DNA of 64,000 bases from Peribacillus simplex NBRC 15720 = DSM 1321. Lineage in GTDB: Bacteria; Bacillota; Bacilli; Bacillales; DSM-1321. Under the pieces are notes generated by a model that did no database searches, had not been told where the DNA came from, and saw only the letters and a program-made list of their open reading frames with translations. Shown here piece after piece: positions 42,461 through 51,156 of this stretch (position 1 is the first letter of the stretch; the number at the start of each line of letters is the position of its first letter). A program made the translations under genes and the position numbers. The stretch spans positions 4,792,001-4,856,000 of the forward strand of contig NZ_CP017704.1 in the NCBI RefSeq assembly GCF_002243645.1, written 5' to 3'.

Positions 42461-43294
42461 TTGGAAAGAACGAGACAGTTTGTAACAAGTAAGACATTCC
42501 TAATCCATTTCGTCCTTATTGTGGGAGCTGTGGCAATGGTCATGCCTTTTTTATGGATGATCTTAACCTCATTAAAAACTTATGCTGAGTCTATTCATGT
42601 TCCGCCAGTTATAATTCCTAAGGATTTCCAATGGGGGAACTATATAGAGGTTTTTGGACTTTTGCCTTTTTTCAAATTTATGTTTAATACCTTTATAATT
42701 ACGGTCGTCCGGACAGCAGGGCAGCTATTTTTGTGTTCGTTAGCCGCCTATGCATTCGCTCGGATTGAATTTCCAGGCAGGAATATTCTGTTTATGTTAG
42801 CTTTATCGGTATTAATGGTACCAGGACAAGTGTTTTTACTCCCGCAATATATGATTATGGTGGAACTTGGCTGGCTAAACACATTACAGGCGGTAATAGT
42901 CCCAGGTCTGTTTAGTGCATTCGGTACGTTCCTGCTAAGGCAATTCTTTATGGGTCTTCCAAAAGAACTAGAAGAGGCCGCCAGACTTGATGGCTGTAAC
43001 CATTTCCAAATTTACTGGAAAGTAATGCTTCCCCTCGCCAAGCCGGGCTTGATTGCTTTGGGTATTTTCACTACTCTTTGGAGCTGGAATGAATTGATGT
43101 GGCCAATGATTGTAAATAGTTCTCCCGAAGCAATGACACTTTCTGTCGGATTGTCATCGCTCCAAGGTCAATATTTAACAAATTATCCTATACTTATGGC
43201 AGGCTCCTTTTTAGCGATACTGCCAATGCTGATTTTATTTATCTTCTTGCAAAAACAATTTATTGAAGGAATTGCAGTTACAGGCGGAAAATAA
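42461..43294 (+). CDS. ABC sugar permease (MalG/UgpE type)
   Basis: This 277-residue inner-membrane protein has six helices. It has FLWMILTSLKTYAESIHVPP after the first helix and the EAA loop ELEEAARLDGCNHFQIYWKV. TTG start with GGAGGGAG upstream, 14 bases after the first permease. No ATPase gene follows, so energy likely comes from a shared MsmX-type ATPase elsewhere. Confidence 0.9.
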   Translation: MERTRQFVTSKTFLIHFVLIVGAVAMVMPFLWMILTSLKTYAESIHVPPVIIPKDFQWGNYIEVFGLLPFFKFMFNTFIITVVRTAGQLFLCSLAAYAFARIEFPGRNILFMLALSVLMVPGQVFLLPQYMIMVELGWLNTLQAVIVPGLFSAFGTFLLRQFFMGLPKELEEAARLDGCNHFQIYWKVMLPLAKPGLIALGIFTTLWSWNELMWPMIVNSSPEAMTLSVGLSSLQGQYLTNYPILMAGSFLAILPMLILFIFLQKQFIEGIAVTGGK

Positions 43295-43349
43295 AAAGAA
43301 AAATGTACACGATTCAATAGTGTATTTAAATCTAAAATTAATTCTAGGA

Positions 43350-43387
43350 CATCATAACTCGTTGGGTTGACCCAACAAGTGATGATG
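43350..43387. repeat. imperfect inverted repeat after the permease gene
   Basis: CATCAT..CT.GTTGGGT and its complement ACCCAAC.AG..ATGATG pair around TG, without a T tract. It could stabilise the ABC mRNA 3' end or bind a regulator. Confidence 0.5.
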
Positions 43388-43478
43388 ATGTAAAATAAAT
43401 AAGTATAGATTGTAAGTATGGTTTTTAAGAAGGCAGGCTTATTTTAGACACTGTTATACTGAACTTACGTTTTAAAAA

Positions 43479-43507
43479 ACTCATAGTATTTTGGCTATGG
43501 GTTTTTA
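43479..43507 (+). terminator. rho-independent terminator before the ROK gene
   Basis: AACTCATAG/CTATGGGTT arms are followed by TTTT. It ends the ABC transcript, so the ROK-agaS group needs its own promoter. Confidence 0.7.
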
Positions 43508-43518
43508 TTAAAAGTAAA

Positions 43519-43644
43519 CTTGTACCAACAACCCAACTGCGTAAGGGTAGTATAAAAGGTCTGGAGGAGTTTACTGTTTTTGGAAGCGGGGAAAAGTTTA
43601 TGAAGTGTTTGGAATCGCTTGTTCAAAAAGTAGACGATGGATAG
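43519..43644 (+). pseudogene. possible C-terminal fragment of an unknown gene
   Basis: A 41-codon open frame with protein-like composition (LVPTTQLRKGSIKGLEEFTV, then GEKFMKCLESLVQKVDDG) ends at a TAG 19 bases before the ROK start. It has no start codon with a ribosome site. It may be the tail of a deleted gene; its identity is unknown. Confidence 0.25.
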
Positions 43645-43663
43645 GAATAAGAGGTGCAGGAAA

Positions 43664-44569
43664 ATGAAAAAGGCAATCGGCATTGACATTGGAGGGACAA
43701 AAATTGCAGCGGGTATCATTACGGAATCGGGAGAATTGCTAAAGCGCGTGGATGTAAAAAGTGATCCTTCAGATCGGGAAAATATGTTTGTCAGAGTATT
43801 AGAAGCAGTGGAACAAGTTCTTGAAAAATCACCTTTTTCCTTAGCTGACATAGAGGGCATCGGTGTGGGTGTACCAGGTAAAGTTGATTGTGAAAATGGC
43901 ATAGCTATTTTTCAAAATAATTTACCTTGGAAACAGTTTCCCATCACTGCCCGTTTACGGGAGCATTTCGGACTTGAACAGATAAGTATTGACAATGATG
44001 TCTATATGGCGGCATTTGCCGAGTGGAAGGCAGCTCAGGTAAAGCGGAACGAGACATTTGTCTATGTGACTATTAGTACCGGAATCTCTTGTTCTATCAT
44101 TCAAAATGGTTCATTTTTCAGGGGGGCCGGATTCGCTGGGGAACTTGGGTTGATACCGGTACTTTCGAAGGCAGACAATAAAGGAATTAAGCGATTGGAA
44201 AAAGTGGCTGCTGGACCTGCCATCGAAAAGTTGGCGGAAAAGGAATTGAAAGTTGAAACAATTTCCACTAAAGAAGTCTTTGCAGGCTATGCAAATGGGA
44301 CTTGTGAATATCTACCCATCATTGAAGAAGTGACTGACAACTTAGCTCAAGGACTTTATTCGATTTCCTGTTTATTGGATCCACATAAAATGGTTTTCGG
44401 AGGCAGTGTCATCGTAAACAATCCTTTTCTGCTTAAGTTAATGAAAGAAAAACTAAAAAGCTACCAATTACCTGAACAACAACATATTTTAGGCCAAATG
44501 AGAATCAGCACTTTACAGCAAGATAATGGCGTCGTTGGTGCAGGATTGAGAGTATTCGAGAGGTTATAA
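43664..44569 (+). CDS. ROK-family sugar kinase
   Basis: This 301-residue ASKHA kinase has the phosphate loop AIGIDIGGTKIAAGII, GVGVPGKVD, the catalytic-Asp segment SIDNDVYMAAFAEW and a second phosphate loop VTISTGISCSII. The usual ROK zinc site (GH...CxCGxxGCxE) is missing. Where it should be, the protein reads GFAGELGLIPVLSKAD. Non-zinc ROK proteins exist among amino-sugar kinases. In this locus it may phosphorylate GalNAc, galactosamine or another hexose delivered by the ABC importer. ATG 43664 has GCAGGA just upstream; earlier ATG 43637 lacks a site. Confidence 0.83.
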   Translation: MKKAIGIDIGGTKIAAGIITESGELLKRVDVKSDPSDRENMFVRVLEAVEQVLEKSPFSLADIEGIGVGVPGKVDCENGIAIFQNNLPWKQFPITARLREHFGLEQISIDNDVYMAAFAEWKAAQVKRNETFVYVTISTGISCSIIQNGSFFRGAGFAGELGLIPVLSKADNKGIKRLEKVAAGPAIEKLAEKELKVETISTKEVFAGYANGTCEYLPIIEEVTDNLAQGLYSISCLLDPHKMVFGGSVIVNNPFLLKLMKEKLKSYQLPEQQHILGQMRISTLQQDNGVVGAGLRVFERL

Positions 44570-44588
44570 AAAAGGAGAAGTGTTGGAG

Positions 44589-45755
44589 ATGTTTACACTT
44601 GATAATGAAAAATTAGAATCGTTAGGTGCATCGATTACAACAGAGGAAATCAAGCAGCAACCTGTTTTATGGGATGAAACCTATCTATTGTATACAAAGA
44701 AACACGCAGAGACTCAAGCATTTTTGCAAAAACTGGCTGAGCAACATGAACGAATTCGTGTCATTTTTACAGGTGCTGGAACTTCTGCCTATGTTGGAGA
44801 TACTGTCACACCTTATTTAAAAGGAAAAGTGGATGAAAAAAAGTGGGAATTGCTGAGTGTTCCGACTACCAATTTGGTGTCAAACCCCTATGAATTTTTA
44901 AATGCAAATTTCCCAACCTTGCTGGTTTCATTTGCTCGAAGCGGCAATAGCCCCGAAAGTGTGGCTGCCATAGAATTAGCTGAACAAATCGTAACGAACT
45001 TCTACCAGTTAACGATTACTTGTGCAAATGATGGCGAGTTAGCGAAAAGGGCAAAAGATGATGAACACAATTTTTTATTATTGATGCCCGAAAGAGCCAA
45101 TGATCAAGGATTTGCCATGACCGGAAGCTACTCATGCATGACATTAACAACATTACTCGTTTTTGATCAGCTGCCATTGGAGGAAAAAGGATCAATTGTC
45201 CAAACGATTCGCCAAATGGGTGAAAGTGTTATTCGTAGAGAAGGGGATATCCAAAAAATAGTCGACCGTAATTTTGACCGGATCATATATTTGGGCTCAG
45301 GAAGTTTAGAAGGGTTAGCGAGAGAATCGCAGTTAAAAGTATTAGAGCTAACAGCGGGTAAAATTGTAACAGCATTTGATTCGCCATTGGGATTCCGTCA
45401 TGGGCCTAAATCTTTTGTCAATGAAAAAACGTTGGTTTTTGTTTTTGTTTCCAATCACCCTTATACACGTCAATATGATTTGGATATGTTAAATGAATTG
45501 CAGCGAGATAACATTGCTAACTACATTTGTGCCATTGAAGTCGATGGCCAAACCAGGTTTGTTGGGAACACGTTTTTATTCGGCAGAGATGCTCAATCCG
45601 TACCGGATGTTTACCTGGCATTACCTTTTGTCATGATTGGGCAAACTGTCTCACTACTAGCTTCCGTAAAAGTCGGTAATACACCGGATACACCTTCACC
45701 GACAGGTACGGTAAACCGTGTAGTAAAAGGCGTAACCGTATACGAATATGAGTAA
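44589..45755 (+). CDS. agaS: AgaS: galactosamine-6-phosphate deaminase/isomerase (SIS domains)
   Basis: This 389-residue double-SIS protein is of the AgaS family, which converts D-galactosamine-6-P to tagatose-6-P and ammonia. It has QQPVLWDETYLLYTKKHAET, RVIFTGAGTSAYVGD, VSFARSGNSPESVAAIELA and LKVLELTAGKIVTAFDSPLG followed by FRHGPKSFV. The C-terminal NTPDTPSPTGTVNRVVKGVT is also typical. The ATG at 44589 matches family starts; GTG and TTG codons sit a few bases earlier within the ribosome-site region (AAAGGAG). It lies 20 bases after the ROK gene and upstream of lacC and lacD, giving the whole tagatose route. Confidence 0.92.
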   Translation: MFTLDNEKLESLGASITTEEIKQQPVLWDETYLLYTKKHAETQAFLQKLAEQHERIRVIFTGAGTSAYVGDTVTPYLKGKVDEKKWELLSVPTTNLVSNPYEFLNANFPTLLVSFARSGNSPESVAAIELAEQIVTNFYQLTITCANDGELAKRAKDDEHNFLLLMPERANDQGFAMTGSYSCMTLTTLLVFDQLPLEEKGSIVQTIRQMGESVIRREGDIQKIVDRNFDRIIYLGSGSLEGLARESQLKVLELTAGKIVTAFDSPLGFRHGPKSFVNEKTLVFVFVSNHPYTRQYDLDMLNELQRDNIANYICAIEVDGQTRFVGNTFLFGRDAQSVPDVYLALPFVMIGQTVSLLASVKVGNTPDTPSPTGTVNRVVKGVTVYEYE

Positions 45756-45765
45756 ATAGAATGTA

Positions 45766-45780
45766 CTTGAACGCTTAAGT
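45766..45780. promoter_or_regulatory. CGCTTAAG-type operator candidate after agaS
   Basis: CTTGAACGCTTAAGT shares CGCTTAAGT with the site before the LacI gene. It precedes the nagA remnant and the lacC-lacD pair. Confidence 0.4.
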
Positions 45781-45808
45781 AGTTTTATAGAATAAGGGGA
45801 AAGAAGCA

Positions 45809-46096
45809 TGTCAACATTTATTATTGCAGATAAGTTTTTTCCTGAAGAAAAGGTGGTAGGTCCTGGTTTTCTGGAAATTAAAGATGGAGAATTCGATATT
45901 TATTAAGAAAATAGACACGATGGATCTGCCATGAGTTATTGCCACTGCCGCAAAACCATTTATATGGTATGTACTGCATTTGCTAAGAATGTTCAGTTCG
46001 ATAAAGAATGTGGAAAATTGCTGACTTTATTGTGTATAATCCTGAGCTTGATTTAATCGCGACTTACATGATTGGGTTTGTCGTTATCAAACTTAA
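45809..46096 (+). pseudogene. internally deleted nagA-type deacetylase remnant
   Basis: It begins with a good ribosome site (AAGGGGAAAG) and ATG, then MSTFIIADKFFPEEKVVGPG and FLEIKDGEF, the N-terminus of an N-acetylhexosamine-6-P deacetylase, and stops at 45905. After about 100 bases the C-terminus of the same enzyme appears in another frame: GKIADFIVYNPELDLIATY, then (shifted) DWVCRYQT and a stop at 46096. About 300 middle codons are gone. The C-terminal frame also runs into the next ORF, which makes lacC look longer than it is. Confidence 0.82.
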
Positions 46097-46121
46097 ACAA
46101 AAGCCGGAAAGAGTGATTACG

Positions 46122-47057
46122 ATGATTTTAGCTGTAACAATGAACCCATCGGTCGATATTTCTTATCCGGTTGATCGATTCAAATTTGACGATGTCAACC
46201 GGGTAAAAACGGTACGAAAAACGGCTGGTGGAAAAGGCTTGAATGTTGCCCGAATTATCGCACAAATGGAAGAAGAGGTTTTGTCGACAGGTGTGTTAGG
46301 CGGAACGATTGGTGATTACATTGTTCAGGAATTAAATAAAAGTAATATTCCCAATGACTTTTTGAGAATCGAAAATGAATCAAGAAATTGTATTGCCATT
46401 CTTCATGAGGGAATGCAAACAGAGATTTTAGAGTCTGGACCGACGTTATCCATGGAAGAAGGGACAGCTTTTTTAGAAAAATTCGAATGCCTGCTTACAA
46501 CCGCTTCACTTGTTACGATTTCAGGAAGTTTACCGAAAGGGTTACCAACTCACTTTTACCGTAAAATGATTGAAATCAGTTGTAATAAGGGAAAGCCCGT
46601 GATTGTTGATACGTCAGGGGAATCGTTAAAACAAGTTTTGATACACGAGAAAAAACCATTTGCCATCAAGCCGAATATTGCAGAATTGACTCAGCTGTTG
46701 GGCTTCGAAGCTGAGGCTGGAATCATCGATTTGAAACAAATGTTAAACCATGAGATTTTTAAGGGTATTGAGTGGATTATCGTGTCCATGGGTGATAAAG
46801 GTGCCTTTGTCAGGCATGAGGACGATTATTATCAGGTTACGATTCCAAAAATAGATGTGGTCAATCCTGTAGGGTCCGGAGATGCGACCGTTGCTGGGTT
46901 AGCTGTGGCACTGAACCGAAATCAAACGGTGGAGTCTGTCCTGAAAACGGCTATGACCACAGGAATGTTGAATACCATGGAAGCCGTAACCGGTTTTATT
47001 AATATAAACAAATTTAAACAGTACTTTGATTTCGTAAAAGTTGAAAAAATAGATTGA
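46122..47057 (+). CDS. lacC: tagatose-6-phosphate kinase (PfkB family, LacC)
   Basis: This 311-residue kinase makes tagatose-1,6-bisphosphate from tagatose-6-P. It starts [20 protein letters not shown], then [19 protein letters not shown], the PfkB N-terminal signature, and SGSLPKGLP. The catalytic and anion-hole motif is [17 protein letters not shown] (usually GDxxxAG). I start at ATG 46122, 114 bases into the longest frame, because the upstream part is the dead nagA C-terminus and a homologous start is expected here. It lies seven codons before lacD. Confidence 0.88.
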   Translation: MILAVTMNPSVDISYPVDRFKFDDVNRVKTVRKTAGGKGLNVARIIAQMEEEVLSTGVLGGTIGDYIVQELNKSNIPNDFLRIENESRNCIAILHEGMQTEILESGPTLSMEEGTAFLEKFECLLTTASLVTISGSLPKGLPTHFYRKMIEISCNKGKPVIVDTSGESLKQVLIHEKKPFAIKPNIAELTQLLGFEAEAGIIDLKQMLNHEIFKGIEWIIVSMGDKGAFVRHEDDYYQVTIPKIDVVNPVGSGDATVAGLAVALNRNQTVESVLKTAMTTGMLNTMEAVTGFININKFKQYFDFVKVEKID

Positions 47058-47070
47058 TAGGAGAATGCAA

Positions 47071-48057
47071 ATGTTAGATCTCACCAAAAATAAATTAGAA
47101 GCTCTTAAACGTTTATCGGATGAAAATGGCGTGATTGGAGCATTAGCCATTGATCAACGTGGCTCTTTGAAAAAAATGATTGCGGCTGGCGATGCAAGTC
47201 AAGTGGGAGATGAAGGTATCATCCGGTTCAAAGAATTGGTTTCTGAGGAATTAACACCGCTTGCAACCGCTATTCTATTGGACCCAGAATATGGTTTGCC
47301 GGCAGCAAAGGTCCGCAACAAGAATGCAGGTTTATTAGTGGCCTATGAAAAAACCGGTTATGATGCGTCAGAAGTGGGCCGGTTGCCTGACTTATTACCG
47401 GAATGTTCAGTAAAACGTTTGAAGGAAGCCGGCGCTGATGCTATCAAATTCTTACTTTATTATGATGTAGATGAAGAAGAGAAAATCAATAACTATAAGC
47501 ATGTCTATATGGAACGGGTTGGATCCGAGTGTGCGGCTGAAGATATTCCATTTTTCTTGGAAATAGTCTCTTATGATGCTGGAAATAATGATGTGAAAAG
47601 TAAAGAGTACGCAAAAGTGAAACCGAATAAAGTGATCAGGGCCATGAAGGAGTTCTCCAAACCTCAATATCAAGTTGATGTGTTGAAAGTTGAAGTTCCG
47701 GTAGATATGAACTTTGTGGAAGGATATGCAGTAGGCGAAATTGTTTACAGTAAAGAAGAAGCTGCATTTCTTTTCAAAGAACAGAGTGAAGCAACAGAAC
47801 TGCCCTTTATCTTCTTAAGTGCAGGGGTAAGTGCAAAGCTATTCCAAGAAACATTGAAATTTGCCAAAGAATCCGGTTCTACCTTTAACGGTGTGTTATG
47901 TGGCCGGGCAACCTGGAAAGATGGTGTGGCATCATTTGCTATAAATGGTGAACAAGCAGGACGTGCCTGGTTACAAGATACAGGTAAAAGAAATATTGAA
48001 GAACTGAATGTAGTATTGAAGGAGACAGCCAGTTCCTGGTTCGAGAAAGTAAAATAA
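47071..48057 (+). CDS. lacD: tagatose-1,6-bisphosphate aldolase (LacD)
   Basis: This 328-residue class I aldolase splits tagatose-1,6-bisphosphate into DHAP and glyceraldehyde-3-P. Family marks are [70 protein letters not shown] (with the Schiff-base Lys) and [25 protein letters not shown] is seven bases before ATG 47071 and only one base before the ATG at 47065. It follows lacC by 13 bases. Confidence 0.95.
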   Translation: MLDLTKNKLEALKRLSDENGVIGALAIDQRGSLKKMIAAGDASQVGDEGIIRFKELVSEELTPLATAILLDPEYGLPAAKVRNKNAGLLVAYEKTGYDASEVGRLPDLLPECSVKRLKEAGADAIKFLLYYDVDEEEKINNYKHVYMERVGSECAAEDIPFFLEIVSYDAGNNDVKSKEYAKVKPNKVIRAMKEFSKPQYQVDVLKVEVPVDMNFVEGYAVGEIVYSKEEAAFLFKEQSEATELPFIFLSAGVSAKLFQETLKFAKESGSTFNGVLCGRATWKDGVASFAINGEQAGRAWLQDTGKRNIEELNVVLKETASSWFEKVK

Positions 48058-48065
48058 TAATTCAA

Positions 48066-48078
48066 TTTAAGCGCTGTG
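48066..48078. promoter_or_regulatory. AAGCGCT operator-like site after lacD
   Basis: TTTAAGCGCTGTG repeats the core of the sites at 37452 and 48820. It stands eight bases after the lacD stop, ahead of the decayed region. Confidence 0.35.
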
Positions 48079-48361
48079 ACTTTTAATGAGAACAGGATTT
48101 AGGGGTAAAAAAAAGTAATTCATTAACTGGTTCAACAATTAATGAATCAAGCGGTTGTCACTCAGTTAAGTGAAAGGTAAGATTCCATGCTCTCAATCAA
48201 ATCCTAACATCCTGCATGTAGTTTTACGAAGTGGAAGCTGCCGGGGGAGGGAGTGCTTACCGTGAAATCCCTGAGTTACTGGAGGAAATGCTTGAACATG
48301 CGAGTGCTCAGGGATTATAGAAGATAATTTTGATGAAAAAGAAATTTATTCAAGCAAAATT

Positions 48362-48925
48362 TTGAACTGTTTGGCCGCTATTCCTTCATCAGTTAATGAG
48401 TTTTTTTATGAAAAACGGCGTCTGCAACCTAGTATATCTATTAGTTCATTGGCTGCTTTCTCTTTATTCGGGGTGGAAGCGCTTTCAATTGTGAGGGGTA
48501 TGATTTGTAATGCTGAGTGTTTAGTCGATTCTATAACAGGGAGTATTGAGGCAATTCTAGACTTTGTCTTTCGGGAATGCTAGGGCAGTTTTCATACGAA
48601 GCAGCATTGAAGATACTTGAACTATTTGCAGGTCACGTTGTCACGATTCATGATTCATCACTAGGTTTTCGTAATGGTCCGATATCAATTGTAAATGAAT
48701 TATTTATGTCACAGGATTGCTAGGTTAAGAGAATTAGCTGCAGAACAATCAGGTTTCAGTAAACTTTTGAACAGATATATTTTCAAGTGATTTTCACATT
48801 GTGCTGTTAATATTATTTTCGCTTAAGCGCTGGCTATGAAAAAGTTAATTCAACTCGGTCTTACTCCAGATAATCCAAGTCCAAATGGTTGGATAAATCA
48901 TGTTGTTAAGTGTAACAATTCATAA
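48362..48925 (+). pseudogene. decayed second agaS-like gene
   Basis: Fragments in shifting frames match AgaS in order. A poorly preserved middle (SITGSIEAILDFVF, about 48520-48574) is followed by GQFSYEAALKILELFAGHVV then TIHDSSLGFRNGP at about 48588-48686, parallel to LKVLELTAGKIVTAFDSPLG in the intact copy. Last is LGLTPDNPSPNGWINHVV at about 48857-48910 with a stop at 48925, the family's C-terminus. Stops and missing blocks lie between. A perfect palindrome CGCTTAAGCG (48820-48829) and a cre-like TGGAAGCGCTTTCA (48474-48487) lie inside. The upstream interval 48079-48361 includes another possible gene end (AYREIPELLEEMLEHASAQG, stop near 48320) of unknown identity. Confidence 0.75.
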
Positions 48926-49017
48926 CTTTAAATAATGGATATAAGTACTCTCAAGCCAAGTTAAAATTAATAAATAAAATGTCGGGAAAAAATTTTTTTT
49001 ATGAAAGGAAGAATTTT

Positions 49018-49497
49018 ATGTCAGCTCCAAATATTTTACTAACCAGAATTGATAATCGTTTAATACATGGACAAGTGGGGGTTACATGGGTCAACCATTT
49101 GGGGGCAAACTTAATTGTCGTTGCGAACGACAAGGTATCCACAGATGAAGTCCAACAAAATTTAATGGATATGGTATTGCCTGATGTTATTCAATCACGC
49201 TATTTTTCATTACAAAAAACGATTGACGTCATTCATAAAGCGTCTCCTCGTCAAAAAATATTCTTAGTTGTAATAGATGTGCATGATGCATGGGCGCTAA
49301 AGGAAGGCGGAGTGCCAATTGATCTGTTGAATATTGGAAACATGCATTATGAAGAAGGGAAAAAACAGATTTCATCCACTGTATCTGTTGATGAAAAAGA
49401 TATCGCTGCATTTAAACGTCTAGGCGAACTTGGAGTAAAGTTGGATTTAAGAAGAGTACCAAGCGAAAAGGGACAAAATATATTAGATTTATTTTAA
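49018..49497 (+). CDS. PTS mannose-family IIB component (AgaB/AgaV-like)
   Basis: This 159-residue cytosolic phosphocarrier has the phosphorylation histidine in ILLTRIDNRLIHGQVGVTWV. NLIVVANDKVSTDEVQQNLM, and KLDLRRVPSEKG near the end, are family traits. ATG 49018 follows AAAGGAAG; an ATG at 48979 would add 13 residues without a site. First of four adjacent subunit genes (IIB, IIC, IID, IIA) with a GalNAc-6-P deacetylase, so GalNAc is the likely sugar. Confidence 0.9.
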   Translation: MSAPNILLTRIDNRLIHGQVGVTWVNHLGANLIVVANDKVSTDEVQQNLMDMVLPDVIQSRYFSLQKTIDVIHKASPRQKIFLVVIDVHDAWALKEGGVPIDLLNIGNMHYEEGKKQISSTVSVDEKDIAAFKRLGELGVKLDLRRVPSEKGQNILDLF

Positions 49498-49528
49498 AAA
49501 AATAATGGATATATTGGGGGGATAATCT

Positions 49529-50305
49529 ATGTTGGTCGAAGCATTATTGATTGCTTTATGGGCTGGGATTATCGGTGTCGATCTATTTAATGGATTAACC
49601 CATATTCACCGTCCGGTCGTTACGGGACTTGTAGTTGGTCTTATTTTAGGGGACGTTCAGACTGGTTTAATAGTTGGAGGAACTTTGGAGTTAATTTGGA
49701 TGGGAATGGTGCCACTTGCTGGTGCACAACCACCGAACGTTGTTATTGGAGGAGTAATTGGAACAGCATTTGGTATTATTGCTGGTCAGGACCCAAAAGT
49801 TGCAGTTGGGGTGGCCATTCCGTTTGCTGTAGCTGTACAAGGATTAATTACCTTATTTTTCACAGTATTTGCACCAATGATGCACAAAGCCGATCAATAT
49901 GCACTAGAAGCAAACTATAAAGGTATTGAACGAATAAATTATTTAGGCTTGTTAATTCTGTTTACATTCTATGCAGTAATAGCGTTTTTACCTATTTTCT
50001 TTGGAGCAGAAAAAGCATCAGGATTTGTTGAAACAGTACCACAATGGATTATTGGCGGATTGTCCATTGCTGGAGGGATTATGCCAGCAATTGGATTTGC
50101 GATGTTATTGAAAATTATGATGAAAGTCGAATATATCATGTTCTTTATTATAGGATTTGTCGCAGCAGCCTATTTAAAAATGCCAATTTTGGCAATTGCG
50201 TTAATTGGTTTGGCAATCGCATTGTATGATTATTACCAAAACAAAGAAAAACAAGGTCCAGATAAATATCAGCCTAGTGAGGAGGAAATCACCGATGGCA
50301 TCTAA
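49529..50305 (+). CDS. PTS mannose-family IIC component (AgaW-like)
   Basis: This 258-residue membrane subunit with about seven helices starts MLVEALLIALWAGIIGVDLF, then THIHRPVVTGLVVGLILGDVQ and GTLELIWMGMVPLAGAQPPN, both diagnostic of the mannose family. TTGGGGGGATA is upstream. Its stop overlaps the IID start by 11 bases. Confidence 0.92.
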   Translation: MLVEALLIALWAGIIGVDLFNGLTHIHRPVVTGLVVGLILGDVQTGLIVGGTLELIWMGMVPLAGAQPPNVVIGGVIGTAFGIIAGQDPKVAVGVAIPFAVAVQGLITLFFTVFAPMMHKADQYALEANYKGIERINYLGLLILFTFYAVIAFLPIFFGAEKASGFVETVPQWIIGGLSIAGGIMPAIGFAMLLKIMMKVEYIMFFIIGFVAAAYLKMPILAIALIGLAIALYDYYQNKEKQGPDKYQPSEEEITDGI

Positions 50306-51110
50306 TAAATATGAAGATGTAACTGAAGCTCCGGATTTACAACAGAAGCAATTGCGAAACTTAGTATGGCGCTCTTTACTATTACAAGCATCTTTTAACT
50401 ACGAACGTATGCAGTCGGCCGGATGGCTTTACTCCATTTTACCAGGGCTAAGGCATATCCATAAAAATAAAAAAGATTTAAGTAAATCAATGAAAGACCA
50501 TATGGAATTCTTTAATACGCATCCTTTTTTAGTAACATTTATTATGGGCGTGATTTTAGCCATGGAACAAAAGAAAGAAGATAGAGAGGCTATTCGTGGC
50601 ATTCGTGTTGCTATGATGGGTCCGCTTGGCGGTATAGGGGATGCATTGTTTTACCTTACTTTACTACCGATAACAGCGGGAATTGGTGCTTCATTAGCGG
50701 TAGAAGGGAACCCCCTTGGACCGATTGTATTTTTAATCTCATTTAATATTATTCACTTTGGTGTCCGGTTCGGATTAATGAACTATGGATATAAAACAGG
50801 TGTTAAAGCTATTGTGAAATTAAAAGATGGTACAAAATTCGTTTCCCGCGCTGCATCAATTGTAGGTTTGACAGTAGTTGGCGGATTAATTGCGACTTAT
50901 GTTGCATTTAACGTTAAATATGTTTGGAAATCCGGAGACTCAAAATTAAATATCCAATCAGATGTATTAGATATGATCATGCCAGCGATGCTGCCGTTAT
51001 TATATACGTTACTAATGTACTGGTTACTTAAAAAGGGGCGTTCTCCTTTAATGCTGATTGGCCTAACTGTTGTAGTCGGTTTAATAGGATCTTACTTTAA
51101 TATCTTATAA
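50295..51110 (+). CDS. PTS mannose-family IID component (AgaE/AgaD-like)
   Basis: This 271-residue membrane subunit has RNLVWRSLLLQASFNYERMQ near the start, MEFFNTHPFLVTFIMGVILA, and MMGPLGGIGDALFYLTLLPI, signatures of IID. A C-terminal helix bundle ends KGRSPLMLIGLTVVVGLIGS. ATG 50295 follows GAGGAGG; an upstream frame from 50205 lies within the IIC gene. It forms the sugar-translocating complex with IIC. Confidence 0.92.
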   Translation: MASNKYEDVTEAPDLQQKQLRNLVWRSLLLQASFNYERMQSAGWLYSILPGLRHIHKNKKDLSKSMKDHMEFFNTHPFLVTFIMGVILAMEQKKEDREAIRGIRVAMMGPLGGIGDALFYLTLLPITAGIGASLAVEGNPLGPIVFLISFNIIHFGVRFGLMNYGYKTGVKAIVKLKDGTKFVSRAASIVGLTVVGGLIATYVAFNVKYVWKSGDSKLNIQSDVLDMIMPAMLPLLYTLLMYWLLKKGRSPLMLIGLTVVVGLIGSYFNIL

Positions 51111-51156
51111 TTTTAATATTTTACACAAAAAATACTGATAAGAGAGGATGAAATGA

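Noticed and set aside
46008..46121. Upstream 38 codons as the true N-terminus of LacC
   Set aside because: These codons spell the C-terminus of a deleted NagA-type protein, and PfkB-family proteins begin at the [10 protein letters not shown] position.
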